DNA of 64,000 bases from Sphingopyxis alaskensis RB2256 (GCF_000013985.1 NC_008048.1:2356001-2420000); one strand, 5' to 3'; positions 18,901-26,453 are shown, numbered from the stretch's first letter. The notes: generated from the sequence alone by a model not told the origin. Numbers and translations are program-made.

Positions 18901-20679
18901 GAAATCGTGAATCACGATCGGCCTGTCATCGTCACCCTCGCCGCCCGGCGAGCGCGTCGGGCCGAGCGCGGTCGGGATTTCCTCGAGCACCTCGAAGCCG
19001 AAATGTTCGAGCGCCGGGACGACGTCGGACAGCGCGAGCGGGCCGACCGCGCTATAGACCTTGAGCCGCAGCCGGTCGTCGCCATCGAGGCTTTTCTTCG
19101 CCAGCCGGACGCTGCGCGGGTTCGCCGCATCGAGATCGCGCAGCCGCAGAATGTCGCGCGCCGCCTCTTCGGGGTTGTAAAGATTGCGGTAATTGGGCGG
19201 AAAAGCAGGCGCAAAACGCGCCGCGAGCGCCGCGGCACGCCCCGGATCGCCGCGCCGCGCCAGCGCCGCTTCGACCTCGGGCTGCCAGCCGCGCACCATC
19301 TGTTCGAGCTGTGCGTTGAGCGCCCCGGTATCGGGAACGACCCCGCCGCTGCGCAAATCGAGCGTGTAGCGCAGCAGCGCCGCGCCGCCGTCCTCGAGCA
19401 CCATCGTCCAGCCGATCACGCCCGCTTTCGCCTCGCGCACCAGCATCGCCTCGACCGCGATGCGGCGCCCCGTCGAAACCTCGTCGCGCGGCAGCCAGAC
19501 AAAGGCGAACAAATGGCGGCCGAGCGCGCTGCGCACCATCACCAGCTTCGGCCGCGGCCGGTCGGTGATCGACATCGAGGTGAGCACCAGCTCCTCGAGC
19601 GATGCGGCGTCGAACGCGATCAGCAAATCGTGCGGCAGCGCAGTCAGCGCGTGCGCGAGCGCCTTGCCGGCATGGCCCGCGGGATCGAAACCGAATTTGG
19701 TCATCAGCGCATCGAGCTGCGCGCGCAGCACGGGCACCTTGGCGGGCGGCGTCGACAGCGCCTGGCTCGTCCACAGCCCCGCGTGGATCGACAGGCGCTC
19801 GACCGTCTTGCCCTTGATTTCGGGGACGATGATGAGGTCGAGCAGCACGCGGCGATGCACCGCCGACAGGCGGTTCGATTTGATGAGCAACGGCGCGGGT
19901 GCGCTCCCCGATTGCACCTGCCCGTCGAACCAGTCAAAGGCGGCAGCGAGCGCGGCGGGCGACAGCAGCTCGCTATCCGCACTCTCGCTGATCCCCAGCG
20001 GTTCGTGCATCCGGCCGTCGCGCGTGCGCCATTCGTGACCGAGCTGAGTCATGAATCCGCTCTCGAACCAGCGCAACAGTTCGGCGCCCTCGCCCTCGAG
20101 GCGCATCGCGGCATCGGCCAGCATCGCGGCGCGCATCGCGCGCCAGTCGCGCACCGCCGCGCGCACATCGCGCAGCGCCGCCTCGATCGCGTCGAGCAAC
20201 CGGCGGCGGGCGCGCGCGTCGCCGCGTTCGAGTTCGATATAGATGACCGATTCGCGGATGTCGCCCGTGCCGGCTTCCTGCAAATGCCCCTCGGCGTCGC
20301 GCTTCACCGCGATGACGGGGTGGAGGATACGGTGGACAACCAGTCCCTGCGCCGCGACGACCTGCGATGTCGAATCGACAAGGAAAGGCATGTCGTCGTT
20401 GATGATGACCAGCCGCATCCGGCGGTCGGGCCCTTCGGCGGCGATCGGTTCGAGCAGCAGCGACGGCCTCCCGGCGGCCCGCTCGAGCGCCGCGCGCGCG
20501 GCGAACCGGCTCGCCTCGGCAAGCGCGGCGCGGTCCAGGTCGTCGCCCTCGCCGGGGAGCGCGCTGCCCTCGAGCGCGCTCAGATAGGCAGCGGCGATTT
20601 TTGCAGGGATTTTGACGGGGGTGGTCGGCGTGTCCGTTTCCGGTGTGTCGGACAGAGTCTTGGGCATAAAGTGCAGCAT
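15949..20679 (-). CDS. NAD-specific glutamate dehydrogenase, large (about 180 kDa) type
   Basis: A 1576-residue enzyme of the GDH_2 large class (GdhB/Gdh-180), far longer than the usual 450-residue GDH. An N-terminal ~700-residue regulatory part with ACT-like regions precedes the catalytic part. Around 780-830 it has VPTGAKGGFYPKALP, the glutamate-binding lysine region, and later GCGDMSGDVFGNGM and FLDPDPDP, both hallmark segments; FGGIGTYVK and IDNSAGVDCSDNEVNIKI follow. It oxidatively deaminates glutamate to 2-oxoglutarate and ammonia in catabolism. It is the first complete gene downstream of the PAS gene with a 152-base gap, so it may have its own promoter. Confidence 0.95.
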   Translation of the reverse strand: MLHFMPKTLSDTPETDTPTTPVKIPAKIAAAYLSALEGSALPGEGDDLDRAALAEASRFAARAALERAAGRPSLLLEPIAAEGPDRRMRLVIINDDMPFLVDSTSQVVAAQGLVVHRILHPVIAVKRDAEGHLQEAGTGDIRESVIYIELERGDARARRRLLDAIEAALRDVRAAVRDWRAMRAAMLADAAMRLEGEGAELLRWFESGFMTQLGHEWRTRDGRMHEPLGISESADSELLSPAALAAAFDWFDGQVQSGSAPAPLLIKSNRLSAVHRRVLLDLIIVPEIKGKTVERLSIHAGLWTSQALSTPPAKVPVLRAQLDALMTKFGFDPAGHAGKALAHALTALPHDLLIAFDAASLEELVLTSMSITDRPRPKLVMVRSALGRHLFAFVWLPRDEVSTGRRIAVEAMLVREAKAGVIGWTMVLEDGGAALLRYTLDLRSGGVVPDTGALNAQLEQMVRGWQPEVEAALARRGDPGRAAALAARFAPAFPPNYRNLYNPEEAARDILRLRDLDAANPRSVRLAKKSLDGDDRLRLKVYSAVGPLALSDVVPALEHFGFEVLEEIPTALGPTRSPGGEGDDDRPIVIHDFTLRLPVNVDEMALTPFTATIEKAIAAVLDGRAENDAFNQLVLTNQTDPGAIVWLRAWFRYLRQGGSAYGMDTVVSALRHAPTLTAALIERFRALHDPKVHDAARAEALDAEIQAGFAGIKSIDEDRILRLFHAVIGATLRTNAFAPAAAEALAFKIDSAQIPGLPKPLPWREVWVYSPRVEGVHLRAGPVARGGLRWSDRRDDFRTEILGLMKAQRVKNAVIVPTGAKGGFYPKALPDVSLDRDAWFAEGTECYRIFIRSLLSITDNLVGGKVVHPAEVVIRDGADPYFVVAADKGTATFSDVANGLAMERGFWLGDAFASGGSKGYDHKAMGITAKGAWISVQRHFAEMGIDVQSDTIRVVGCGDMSGDVFGNGMLLSKAIKLCAAFDHRHIFLDPDPDPAKSWKERERMFGLPRSSWDDYDKKLISKGGGVFPRSQKSIPLSPEVQALLGLSVSEIDPSSLISAILTAPVDLLWFGGIGTYVKAASQNNAEVGDPANDVLRVDAEDLRVKAVGEGANLGVTQAARIAFSAKGGRINTDFIDNSAGVDCSDNEVNIKIALNREMAEGRLSQDDRDALLLRMTDDVSALVLEDNRLQALALSIAEKGGSAAVPSLVRIMETFEGSGRLDRKVEGLAANDELLRCAAEGRGLTRPELAVLLSTAKLALQDAIEASDLPDDPALARDLAAAFPPEMQRDFAGAIADHQLRREIIATKVANRIVNRMGIVHPFELVEEEGCALGDVAAAFVAVERLLGMPAIWSELDAAKIDEGIRLSLFSQAAAAMASQMADLLRVTQSLSRPGPVVARLEPGVDRLNASVDGLLSPSVRRQWEMLTQQLLDAGAPEALTAAVVRLFKTDGAIGIVDLAERRGDDEVAVTHAFTHLGEALGLDWAQTLAAHMSPADPWERLLVNSLARDFQQMRLAFLGGLPKGDLDAAVTKWLADHAPRVEQFRATVDRARMIPNPNGAMLSHIAGQARGLLAR

Positions 20680-20831
20680 CCCGAACCAAAGAGGGGGATC
20701 CCTGCCGACGATCGGCGGGGGTCCGTTCGCTGCCGCCCCCTATGCGCCTCCGGCGCGCGCGGCTCAAGGCCTCGTTCGCGCGTTCGCGTAAAATTATTTC
20801 AACTTTGGGGTCGTCTGTTACACGGGCTGCG

Positions 20832-22187
20832 TCAACCGCCAGACGTGATCGCAACCGCCTTTTTCGCGAGCTTCGCGACCAGCGCCGGATCGTCGGCCGC
20901 CTTGGCGACGATCCCGACATGCCCGCCCGGCATCGCGCGTGCGATCAGCACGACGAATTCGGCGTCGCCCGCGTCATGCTCCAGTATCACCGCGGGCTGC
21001 GCGCGGCGCAGCGCGTCGAGCCGCGTGTCGGACGGGTCAGCTGCCGCCGTCGGTTTGCGCCGCGCGCGGGCATCCTTGACCAGCCCCTTGAGCCCGCCCG
21101 GATAACGATCGAGATAGGTGGCTAGCGCGCCGCGCGCGATACCCTCTTCCTTCGCGTGGGCCAGCGCGCAGGCATATTCGGCCAGCCGCGTCTTGTCATA
21201 GGCGGCGCCGAAGACCAGCTTGACCACCGGGGTCATCGGTGCGCGCGCCTGCGCGGTCAGTCCCGCATCGTCGAGCAGCGCGGCAAAGGCTTCGGGCTGC
21301 TCCTCGGCGGCGAGCGCGAAATCCCACGCCTTGCCGACCGCCTGATAGAGCGCGCTGCGGCTGCGGCAGTCGGCGGCGATCGCGCGTTCGGCGGTTGCGC
21401 GCGCCAGCGCCAGCCAGTCGGCCAGCTCGGCATCGGCCCCCGGATCGGCGGCGACACCCCCCTCGTCATCGGCGTCGCCTGTGCCTTCGGCATCGCCGAA
21501 CAGCTCGGCGCTTGCGTCCAGCGCAGCAAAACCCGGCGCGACATCGGCGCCCAAATCCGCATCGAGATGCAGCGAATCGGGGCCATCGGCCCACACCGGA
21601 ACGGGCGCGGTCAGCGGCGCGGCGCTGCGCAGCGCCTGTTCGACCGAGAGCTGCAATTCCTCTTCCTGCTCGGCGGGAACCGCTTCCTTCCAGTTGATCA
21701 CGCCCATGATGAAATCGATCGTGTCGTCGTCGGACGACAGGGGCAGCAATATGCCGCGATACATGATCGTCACCCCGCGATCGCTCTCGAACTCGGCCTC
21801 GAAGCCGATCGGCGCGCGATTGGCGATGATCTGCAGATAATGGTCGGTCAGCCGCGACAGCAGCGAGCGGCCCGGTATCTGGCTGATATAATGGACATTC
21901 TCGTCGATCTGCGACTCGTCGCGGAGCCGCTCGCCAAGGAAGGCGATGCCGGGGTTGTCGATGCCCTGCGTGAAATCGAGCAGGACCGCGTGCGGACCGA
22001 AATCCGCGCGGTCGAGGTCGAGATCCTCGACCGAGGGATAGGCGCGGTCGGCGAGCAGCGAGGCCCAGTAATTATAGGCCCGCACCTGCATCCGCCGTTC
22101 GTCGACGCCGACAGCCGCAGGCGCGTCGATCGCCTCGTCGTCCTGACCGTGGCTGCCCGCAAGCAGCCCGCGCATGCTGTCCATCAT
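20832..22187 (-). CDS. PAS_5-type domain protein, function unknown
   Basis: A 451-residue cytoplasmic protein. The N-terminal ~170 residues resemble the alphaproteobacterial PAS_5 domain (AYNYWASLLADRAYPSVEDLD, then a strand-rich region with FIMGVINWK). An acidic low-complexity linker (about 205-250, rich in D, A and G) leads to a helical Ala-rich C-terminal half ending near 451. No kinase, GGDEF or output domain is recognisable. It lies upstream of glutamate dehydrogenase in the same direction and downstream of a TTGACG-N17-TATACC promoter (22388-22416) that overlaps TetR-type operator sites, so it may be the regulated gene. Confidence 0.6.
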   Translation of the reverse strand: MMDSMRGLLAGSHGQDDEAIDAPAAVGVDERRMQVRAYNYWASLLADRAYPSVEDLDLDRADFGPHAVLLDFTQGIDNPGIAFLGERLRDESQIDENVHYISQIPGRSLLSRLTDHYLQIIANRAPIGFEAEFESDRGVTIMYRGILLPLSSDDDTIDFIMGVINWKEAVPAEQEEELQLSVEQALRSAAPLTAPVPVWADGPDSLHLDADLGADVAPGFAALDASAELFGDAEGTGDADDEGGVAADPGADAELADWLALARATAERAIAADCRSRSALYQAVGKAWDFALAAEEQPEAFAALLDDAGLTAQARAPMTPVVKLVFGAAYDKTRLAEYACALAHAKEEGIARGALATYLDRYPGGLKGLVKDARARRKPTAAADPSDTRLDALRRAQPAVILEHDAGDAEFVVLIARAMPGGHVGIVAKAADDPALVAKLAKKAVAITSGG

Positions 22188-22379
22188 TTATCCCCAGCCA
22201 CGAATATCGGTCAATCCTATGCGCCGGGACTGGTAAAAGCCGCGTAAACGATGGTGTGATGGGTGCGCCGAAGCATAGCTTCGTCATCCCGGCAAAGCTC
22301 CGCTCGGCGTCGATGGAGGGATGTCCGCCGCGCGCTGGTCGCACGGCGGACGCTCCGGGGGGAGAGCCCTATCTTTGTA

Positions 22380-22391
22380 TACTGATTGGTA
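22380..22391. promoter_or_regulatory. TetR-type operator candidate B
   Basis: The 12-mer TACTGATTGGTA, inside the larger inverted repeat TATAC-N6-GTATA. It matches the site that overlaps the tetR start codon at 9 of 12 positions and overlaps the -10 box of the minus-strand promoter. Confidence 0.45.
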
Positions 22392-22416
22392 TATAAATTG
22401 CGCTGCGCGGCGTCAA
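22388..22416 (-). promoter_or_regulatory. sigma70-type promoter TTGACG-N17-TATACC
   Basis: On the minus strand, -35 TTGACG (plus 22411-22416) and -10 TATACC (plus 22388-22393) are separated by exactly 17 bases. It points toward the PAS gene, whose start is about 200 bases away. Operator candidates overlap its -10 and lie just upstream of its -35. Confidence 0.5.
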
Positions 22417-22426
22417 GCGCATTTTG

Positions 22427-22438
22427 TACCGACCAGTA
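22427..22438. promoter_or_regulatory. TetR-type operator candidate C
   Basis: The 12-mer TACCGACCAGTA, 9 of 12 identical to the site at the tetR start and positioned just upstream of the -35 of the minus-strand promoter. Confidence 0.4.
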
Positions 22439-22503
22439 AAAATAATCTTTTTAGGACCGTTACCCGAACCACGGGTGCCGGATCCGACGATAAAATGCCC
22501 CGT

Positions 22504-23148
22504 TCAGCGCCCCGGCCACAATTTCAGGCTCGTTTCGACCAGCCGTTCGAGTTCGGCGCGCGTCGCGCCCGCACCCGCCTGCACCGACATGCCCTGGTTT
22601 ACCGCCATCAGGAAGGCGGCGAGTCCTTCGGGGTCGGTGTCTTCGGGAAAATCGCCCTCATCCTTGGCGCGCGTCAGCCGGTCGAGTATCGCGCGTTTTG
22701 CCGCGGCGCTGCGTTCGAGCACCGCCTGGCGGATGCACTCGGCCTCCGCCCCGCACGCGACCGAGGCGATCACGCCCAGGCAGCCGTTCGGATTTTCGGG
22801 ACAGGTGTACATGTCGAGCGCGCCGCGCATCAGCCGTTCGGCCACGCCGCGCGCGGTCGGCGCGGCGAGCGCGGCCTGTATATAGTCGAGCTTTTCACGC
22901 TCATAAAGGTCGAGCGCCTTGTTGAAGAGAGCCTCCTTGTTGCCGAAGGCGGCATAGAGGCTGGGCTTGGTGATCCCCATCGCTTCGGTGAGGTCGGCCA
23001 TCGACGCGCCTTCATAGCCCTTCGACCAGAAGACGCGCAGCGCCGCGGCGAGCGCCGCATCGACGCAGAATTCGCGCGGACGCCCCTTGTGCGATCCGCC
23101 CTGCGCCGCGGATTGCGACCCGGCGTTGGTGGCGGTGTCAACTTCCAT
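22504..23148 (-). CDS. TetR/AcrR-family transcriptional regulator, Cys-rich sensor domain
   Basis: A 214-residue regulator. The N-terminal helix-turn-helix spans about 30-75 (ADLTEAMGITKPSLYAAFGNKEALF), the classic TetR pattern. The ligand domain has an NGCLG motif, seen in the NemR/AcuR-like branch, and four clustered cysteines (116, 123, 132, 138), which suggests sensing of electrophiles or oxidants; this is inference. The start at 23148 was chosen because an operator-like 12-mer overlaps it and the longer frame upstream runs into the tRNA. Two further copies of the site lie beyond its 3' end. No efflux or oxidoreductase target gene is adjacent. Confidence 0.88.
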   Translation of the reverse strand: MEVDTATNAGSQSAAQGGSHKGRPREFCVDAALAAALRVFWSKGYEGASMADLTEAMGITKPSLYAAFGNKEALFNKALDLYEREKLDYIQAALAAPTARGVAERLMRGALDMYTCPENPNGCLGVIASVACGAEAECIRQAVLERSAAAKRAILDRLTRAKDEGDFPEDTDPEGLAAFLMAVNQGMSVQAGAGATRAELERLVETSLKLWPGR

Positions 23149-23159
23149 AACGACTGGTA
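23148..23159. promoter_or_regulatory. TetR-type operator candidate A (autoregulation)
   Basis: The 12-mer TAACGACTGGTA overlaps the tetR start codon and is followed by an A+T-rich stretch (TATAATTTAG). It resembles sites at 22380 and 22427; shared pattern about TANYGAYYRGTA. Suggests self-repression. Confidence 0.45.
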
Positions 23160-23344
23160 TATAATTTAGCCGTCGCAAAAAGTCCAGCGCCGCGCGGGTT
23201 CGGCCGAGCCCCGTCCCCACGTCGCCGTTCAGCGCATGGCCGCCGACCGCGATCGCGGTGCGATAATGATCCTTTGCCGATGCGCGCGATGCCGCGGGCC
23301 ATGACCGAATCTTCCGATCGCCGCGACGTTGCGCCAAAGAAATT

Positions 23345-23418
23345 ATGGAGGCCCGAGCCGGAATCGAACCGGCGTATACGGATTTGCAGTCCGCTGCGTC
23401 ACCACTCCGCCATCGGGC
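23345..23418 (-). tRNA. tRNA-Cys (GCA)
   Basis: On the minus strand a 74-base cloverleaf begins GGCCCGA and ends TCGGGCC-T-CCA, so the 7-bp acceptor stem is perfect and CCA is encoded. The anticodon loop reads CTGCAAA with anticodon GCA, and the T loop has the standard GGTTCGATTCC. Cysteine is the only amino acid fitting GCA. Confidence 0.97.
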
Positions 23419-23446
23419 CTCAGCGCAGATTTGCGTGGTTTCAGCG

Positions 23447-23475
23447 CCCCTAGCCGCGCTCGTTTCGCAATGCAA
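23447..23475 (-). promoter_or_regulatory. promoter of tRNA-Cys
   Basis: On the minus strand, TTGCAT (plus 23470-23475) and CTAGGG (plus 23447-23452) lie 17 bases apart and end 28 bases before the tRNA. The TTGC-type -35 recurs in the atp and pcm-tolC promoters of this window. Confidence 0.5.
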
Positions 23476-23591
23476 TCCGTTCATTTCGCAATTTGTCACG
23501 ATGCCACCTGTTCCATTCGCGCCCGACGCGGCGCGATGCGGGGTTGGCGCATCTGTTCCGCCGGGCTATGCGCGCGGCAGCGGACCGCCGG

Positions 23592-23615
23592 GCTGTATTA
23601 CTATTGCAATACAGC
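23592..23615. promoter_or_regulatory. palindromic operator GCTGTATT-N8-AATACAGC
   Basis: A perfect inverted repeat with 8-bp arms and an 8-base spacer, in a region where almost everything else is G+C rich. It covers the -35 box of the promoter for the methyltransferase-tolC pair, the position expected of a repressor site. Confidence 0.55.
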
Positions 23616-23632
23616 ATCGCTTCGGCTAGAGC
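23604..23632 (+). promoter_or_regulatory. promoter of the pcm-like/tolC operon
   Basis: -35 TTGCAA (23604-23609) and -10 TAGAGC (23627-23632) with a 17-base spacer, about 43 bases before the ATG at 23675. The -35 is inside the palindrome at 23592-23615. Confidence 0.5.
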
Positions 23633-23674
23633 GGTCGCAAAGGATCAAGGCTCCAGGGAATCGGAACAAGGCTG

Positions 23675-24337
23675 ATGGCGACGAGGTTTAGCGAATATAC
23701 GGCGGCGGAAATGCGCGCCGCCATGATCGACAGCCAATTGAGGACGAACGACGTCACCGACCCCGCGGTCGTCGCGGCGATGGGCGCGGTGCCGCGCGAG
23801 GCGCATGTCCCCGCCGCGCTTGCCGGCGTCGCCTATATGGACCGCGCGATCGCACTGGGCGAGGGACGGATGCTCAATCCTCCGCTCGTCACCGGCCGGA
23901 TGCTCGTCGCCGCCGCCATCCGTCCGGGGATGCGCGTCCTGCTCGTCGGCGGCGCGACCGGCTACACCGCCGCGCTGCTCGCGGCCCTGGGTGCGCAAGT
24001 CCACGCGGTCGAGGAAGCGCCCGCGCTGCTCGCCATCGCCAGGTCGGCGACCGCCGACGCCAACATCCGCTGGATCGAGGGGCCGCTCGCCGCCGGCGCG
24101 CCCGATGCCGCCCCCTATGACCGGATCATCATCGACGGCGCGATCGAAGTGCTGCCCGACGCGCTTGCCGCGCAGCTCGCCGAGGGCGGCCGCATCGTCG
24201 CCGCGCGGCGCGAAGGCGCGGTCTCGCGGCTCGTCCAGGGGGTGAAGGCGGGCGGTGCGGTCGCGCTACGCAGCTTTGCCGACATGGACGTTGCGCCGCT
24301 GCCCGGTTTCGCCGCCCCGACCGGCTTCCGTTTCTGA
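23675..24337 (+). CDS. protein-L-isoaspartate O-methyltransferase family protein
   Basis: A 220-residue SAM-dependent methyltransferase of the PCMT family: MIDSQLRTNDVTDPAVVAAM and VPREAHVP at the N terminus, then the substrate-side LNPPLVTGRML and the SAM loop VLLVGGATGYTAA (about 88-100). True PCMT has an E-x-GTGSG loop; here the loop is VGGATG, a divergence common in this alphaproteobacterial subfamily, so repair of isoaspartate is not certain. It directly precedes tolC by 38 bases, a conserved pairing in related genomes, and is probably co-transcribed with it. Confidence 0.82.
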   Translation: MATRFSEYTAAEMRAAMIDSQLRTNDVTDPAVVAAMGAVPREAHVPAALAGVAYMDRAIALGEGRMLNPPLVTGRMLVAAAIRPGMRVLLVGGATGYTAALLAALGAQVHAVEEAPALLAIARSATADANIRWIEGPLAAGAPDAAPYDRIIIDGAIEVLPDALAAQLAEGGRIVAARREGAVSRLVQGVKAGGAVALRSFADMDVAPLPGFAAPTGFRF

Positions 24338-24375
24338 GCTGTCCCTCCCCCTCCTTGTTTCAGGCTGACACCACG

Positions 24376-25869
24376 ATGACCGATAGCGACAAGAAACCGT
24401 GCCCTCGTCGTGCCCGCTGGCTTGCCGGCCTCGCCGCCAGCGCGCTGATGCTGCCGATGGCGGCCGAGGCCGAAACCCTCCAGGGGGCACTCGCCAAGGC
24501 CTATGAAAACAATCCGACGCTGACCGGCGCGCGCGCGGGCCAGCGCGCCGCCGACGAAAATGTGCCGATCGAAAAAAGCCGCGGCCTGCCCGAAGTCGGC
24601 ACGCAGGCGAGTTATGAAGAAAATCTGATCATCCCCGGCAATGCGTTCAACTCGCCCGCGCGATCATTGACGGCAGGCGCGCGGCTGACCGTTCCGATCT
24701 ATCAGGGCGGCGCGGTGCGCAACGCGGTGCGCGCGGCGAAATATCGCGTCGAGGCGGGGCAGGCCAATCTGCGCGCGACCGAGGCGAGCATCTTTTCGCA
24801 GGTGGTCGGCGCCTATATGGACGTCATCCGCGACCAGGCGATCGTCCAGCTCAACCAGAAAAATGTCGCGGTGCTGCGCACCAATTTACAGGCGACGAGC
24901 GACCGCTTCGAAATCGGCGACCTCACCCGCACCGACGTCGCCCAGTCGGAGGCGCGCCTCGCGCTCGCCGAGGGCGACCTCAGGACCGCCGAAGCCAATC
25001 TGATCGCCAGCCGCGAAGCCTATATCCGGCTCGTCGGCGAAGCGCCGGTCGATCTCGAGCCGCCGCCGCCGCTGCCCAACCTGCCCGCCACCGCCGAGGA
25101 AGCTGTCGCGATCGCGCTGGACAACAACCCCGACATCGAGGCCGCGGACCAGCAGGTCAAGGCGTCGCGCGCCGACATCGGCACCGCCAAGTCGAGCCGC
25201 GCGCCCAGGGTGTCGGCGATCCTCAGCGGCGGTTACAATAATTTCCTCGGTTCGCTGAACAGCGGCGTTCCCGGCGTCAGCGTGACGCAGGAAACGTCGA
25301 GCGCCGCGGCGGGGGTCGAGGTCACGCTGCCGATCTTCACCGCCGGCCGCCGTTCGGCGCAGGTCCGGCAGGCGCAATCGCGCAGCAGCCAGGCGATCGA
25401 ACAATATGTCGAGGTCGAACGCGGCGTGATCGCCCAGACGCGCGGCGCCTATGCCGCATGGCAGGCGAACGAGCGCATCATCGCCGCGACGCGGCAGGCG
25501 GTCGGCGCGAACGCGCTTTCGCTCGAGGGGGTGCGCGCCGAAAACAGCGTCGGCACGCGCTCAATCCTCGACATATTGAACGCCGAGCAGGAATATCTGA
25601 ACACGCAGGTCCAGCTTGTTTCGGCGCAGCGCAACAGCTACGTCGCCGCTTTCTCGCTCCTCGCCGCGATGGGCAAGGCCGAGGCGCGCGATCTGGGGAT
25701 CGAGGGCGGCGCGCTCTACGACCCCGAGGTCAATTACCGCCGCGTGAAGGGGCAGCTGTGGGACTGGGCAGACGATCCGGCGCCGCAACAGGTCGCAACC
25801 GACACGCGCGCCGTCCCGCCCGCCGACGCCGCCATCCCCGAAGGGCCGCCCGCGCCCACGCCACAATAA
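24376..25869 (+). CDS. tolC: TolC-family outer membrane channel protein
   Basis: A 497-residue outer membrane efflux protein with an export signal (about 1-33, cleaving near AEAET). It has two internally repeated halves of long amphipathic helices, each beginning with the family pattern ALAKAYENNPTL and VAIALDNNPDI, and short strands (LTVPIYQGG, VEVTLPIFTAG) that form the barrel. It would work with an inner membrane pump and adaptor for type I secretion or drug efflux; no such partners are nearby. The Pro-rich tail (AIPEGPPAPTPQ) is periplasmic and disordered. ATG 24376 was chosen over an in-frame TTG at 24355. Confidence 0.93.
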   Translation: MTDSDKKPCPRRARWLAGLAASALMLPMAAEAETLQGALAKAYENNPTLTGARAGQRAADENVPIEKSRGLPEVGTQASYEENLIIPGNAFNSPARSLTAGARLTVPIYQGGAVRNAVRAAKYRVEAGQANLRATEASIFSQVVGAYMDVIRDQAIVQLNQKNVAVLRTNLQATSDRFEIGDLTRTDVAQSEARLALAEGDLRTAEANLIASREAYIRLVGEAPVDLEPPPPLPNLPATAEEAVAIALDNNPDIEAADQQVKASRADIGTAKSSRAPRVSAILSGGYNNFLGSLNSGVPGVSVTQETSSAAAGVEVTLPIFTAGRRSAQVRQAQSRSSQAIEQYVEVERGVIAQTRGAYAAWQANERIIAATRQAVGANALSLEGVRAENSVGTRSILDILNAEQEYLNTQVQLVSAQRNSYVAAFSLLAAMGKAEARDLGIEGGALYDPEVNYRRVKGQLWDWADDPAPQQVATDTRAVPPADAAIPEGPPAPTPQ

Positions 25870-25907
25870 AGCTTGGCAAAGGTCGCCCGGAATCTTTAAG
25901 ACAAGGG

Positions 25908-25922
25908 TTAACCATCCGGTAA
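25908..25922. promoter_or_regulatory. CtrA-like box TTAA-N7-GTAA upstream of popZ
   Basis: TTAACCATCCGGTAA matches the CtrA consensus TTAA-N7-TTAA at 7 of 8 defined bases and ends 23 bases before the popZ ATG. CtrA is the cell-cycle master regulator of Alphaproteobacteria. Confidence 0.5.
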
Positions 25923-25945
25923 TCGCGATGGTTTAGGGGGCTTGT

Positions 25946-26398
25946 ATGGGCGATATGTCGCGGGAACCGTCGATGGAAGACATCTTGTCGTCGATTCGGC
26001 GCGTGATCGCCCGCGACGAGGCGCCCGGCGCCGCGCGCGAGATTCGCGTCCCCGAAGCCGACGATATTCTCGACCTTCAGGATCGCGACGAACGCGCCGC
26101 GTCCGTTTCCGGGGCCGCGTCCGTTTCCGGGGACGCGCCCGCCGCTGACGACGATCTTGTCTCCGAAGCGAGCGCCGACGCCGCGCGCCAGTCGCTCGAG
26201 GCGCTGACCGCCGTGGTCGCGCCCGCGGTTGCCGCGGCGACCGCCCCCGCGCCGGCCGCGGCGGGCCGCACGATGGAAGAGGTCGTGCTCGACGCGCTCC
26301 GCCCGATGCTGAAAGAATGGCTCGACGCCAATCTGCCCGCGCTGGTCGAGGCAATGGTGGCGAAGGAAATCAGCCGGATTACAGGCAAGCGGGGTTAG
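25946..26398 (+). CDS. popZ: PopZ homologue (DUF2497), polar organising protein
   Basis: A 150-residue acidic protein. The N-terminal helix SREPSMEDILSSIRRVIARD and C-terminal helices MEEVVLDALRPMLKEWLDANLP and LVEAMVAKEISRITGKR are the two conserved ends of PopZ, with a disordered Asp/Glu/Ala/Pro-rich middle. In Caulobacter PopZ polymerises at the cell pole and anchors ParB-bound centromeres. The spacer contains an exact 18-bp tandem duplication (26096-26131) giving AASVSG twice. A CtrA-like box lies upstream. smc and dciA are a few kilobases away. Confidence 0.88.
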   Translation: MGDMSREPSMEDILSSIRRVIARDEAPGAAREIRVPEADDILDLQDRDERAASVSGAASVSGDAPAADDDLVSEASADAARQSLEALTAVVAPAVAAATAPAPAAAGRTMEEVVLDALRPMLKEWLDANLPALVEAMVAKEISRITGKRG

Positions 26399-26453
26399 GC
26401 ACCTGCCTTCATAATGACCGTTGGCCGCTATGGCCGCTAACGACCGAACCTAG

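Larger units (their letters stand above)
22188..22503. other. 316-base intergenic region with promoter and two operator-like sites
   Basis: No credible gene is seen here. The right half (22370-22445) is unusually A+T rich and holds a minus-strand sigma70-type promoter and two TetR-type operator candidates. The left part (about 22255-22370) has GC-rich partial inverted repeats, including a CGTCATCCCGGC piece like the repeats found elsewhere in the window, possibly the scar of a rearrangement between this promoter and the gene it once served. Confidence 0.6.

Noticed and set aside
15808..21105. Very long frame antisense to glutamate dehydrogenase
   Set aside because: It is read through repeats and intergenic DNA, is Arg/His-rich, has no motif, and is explained by GC-rich codon bias of the true gene.
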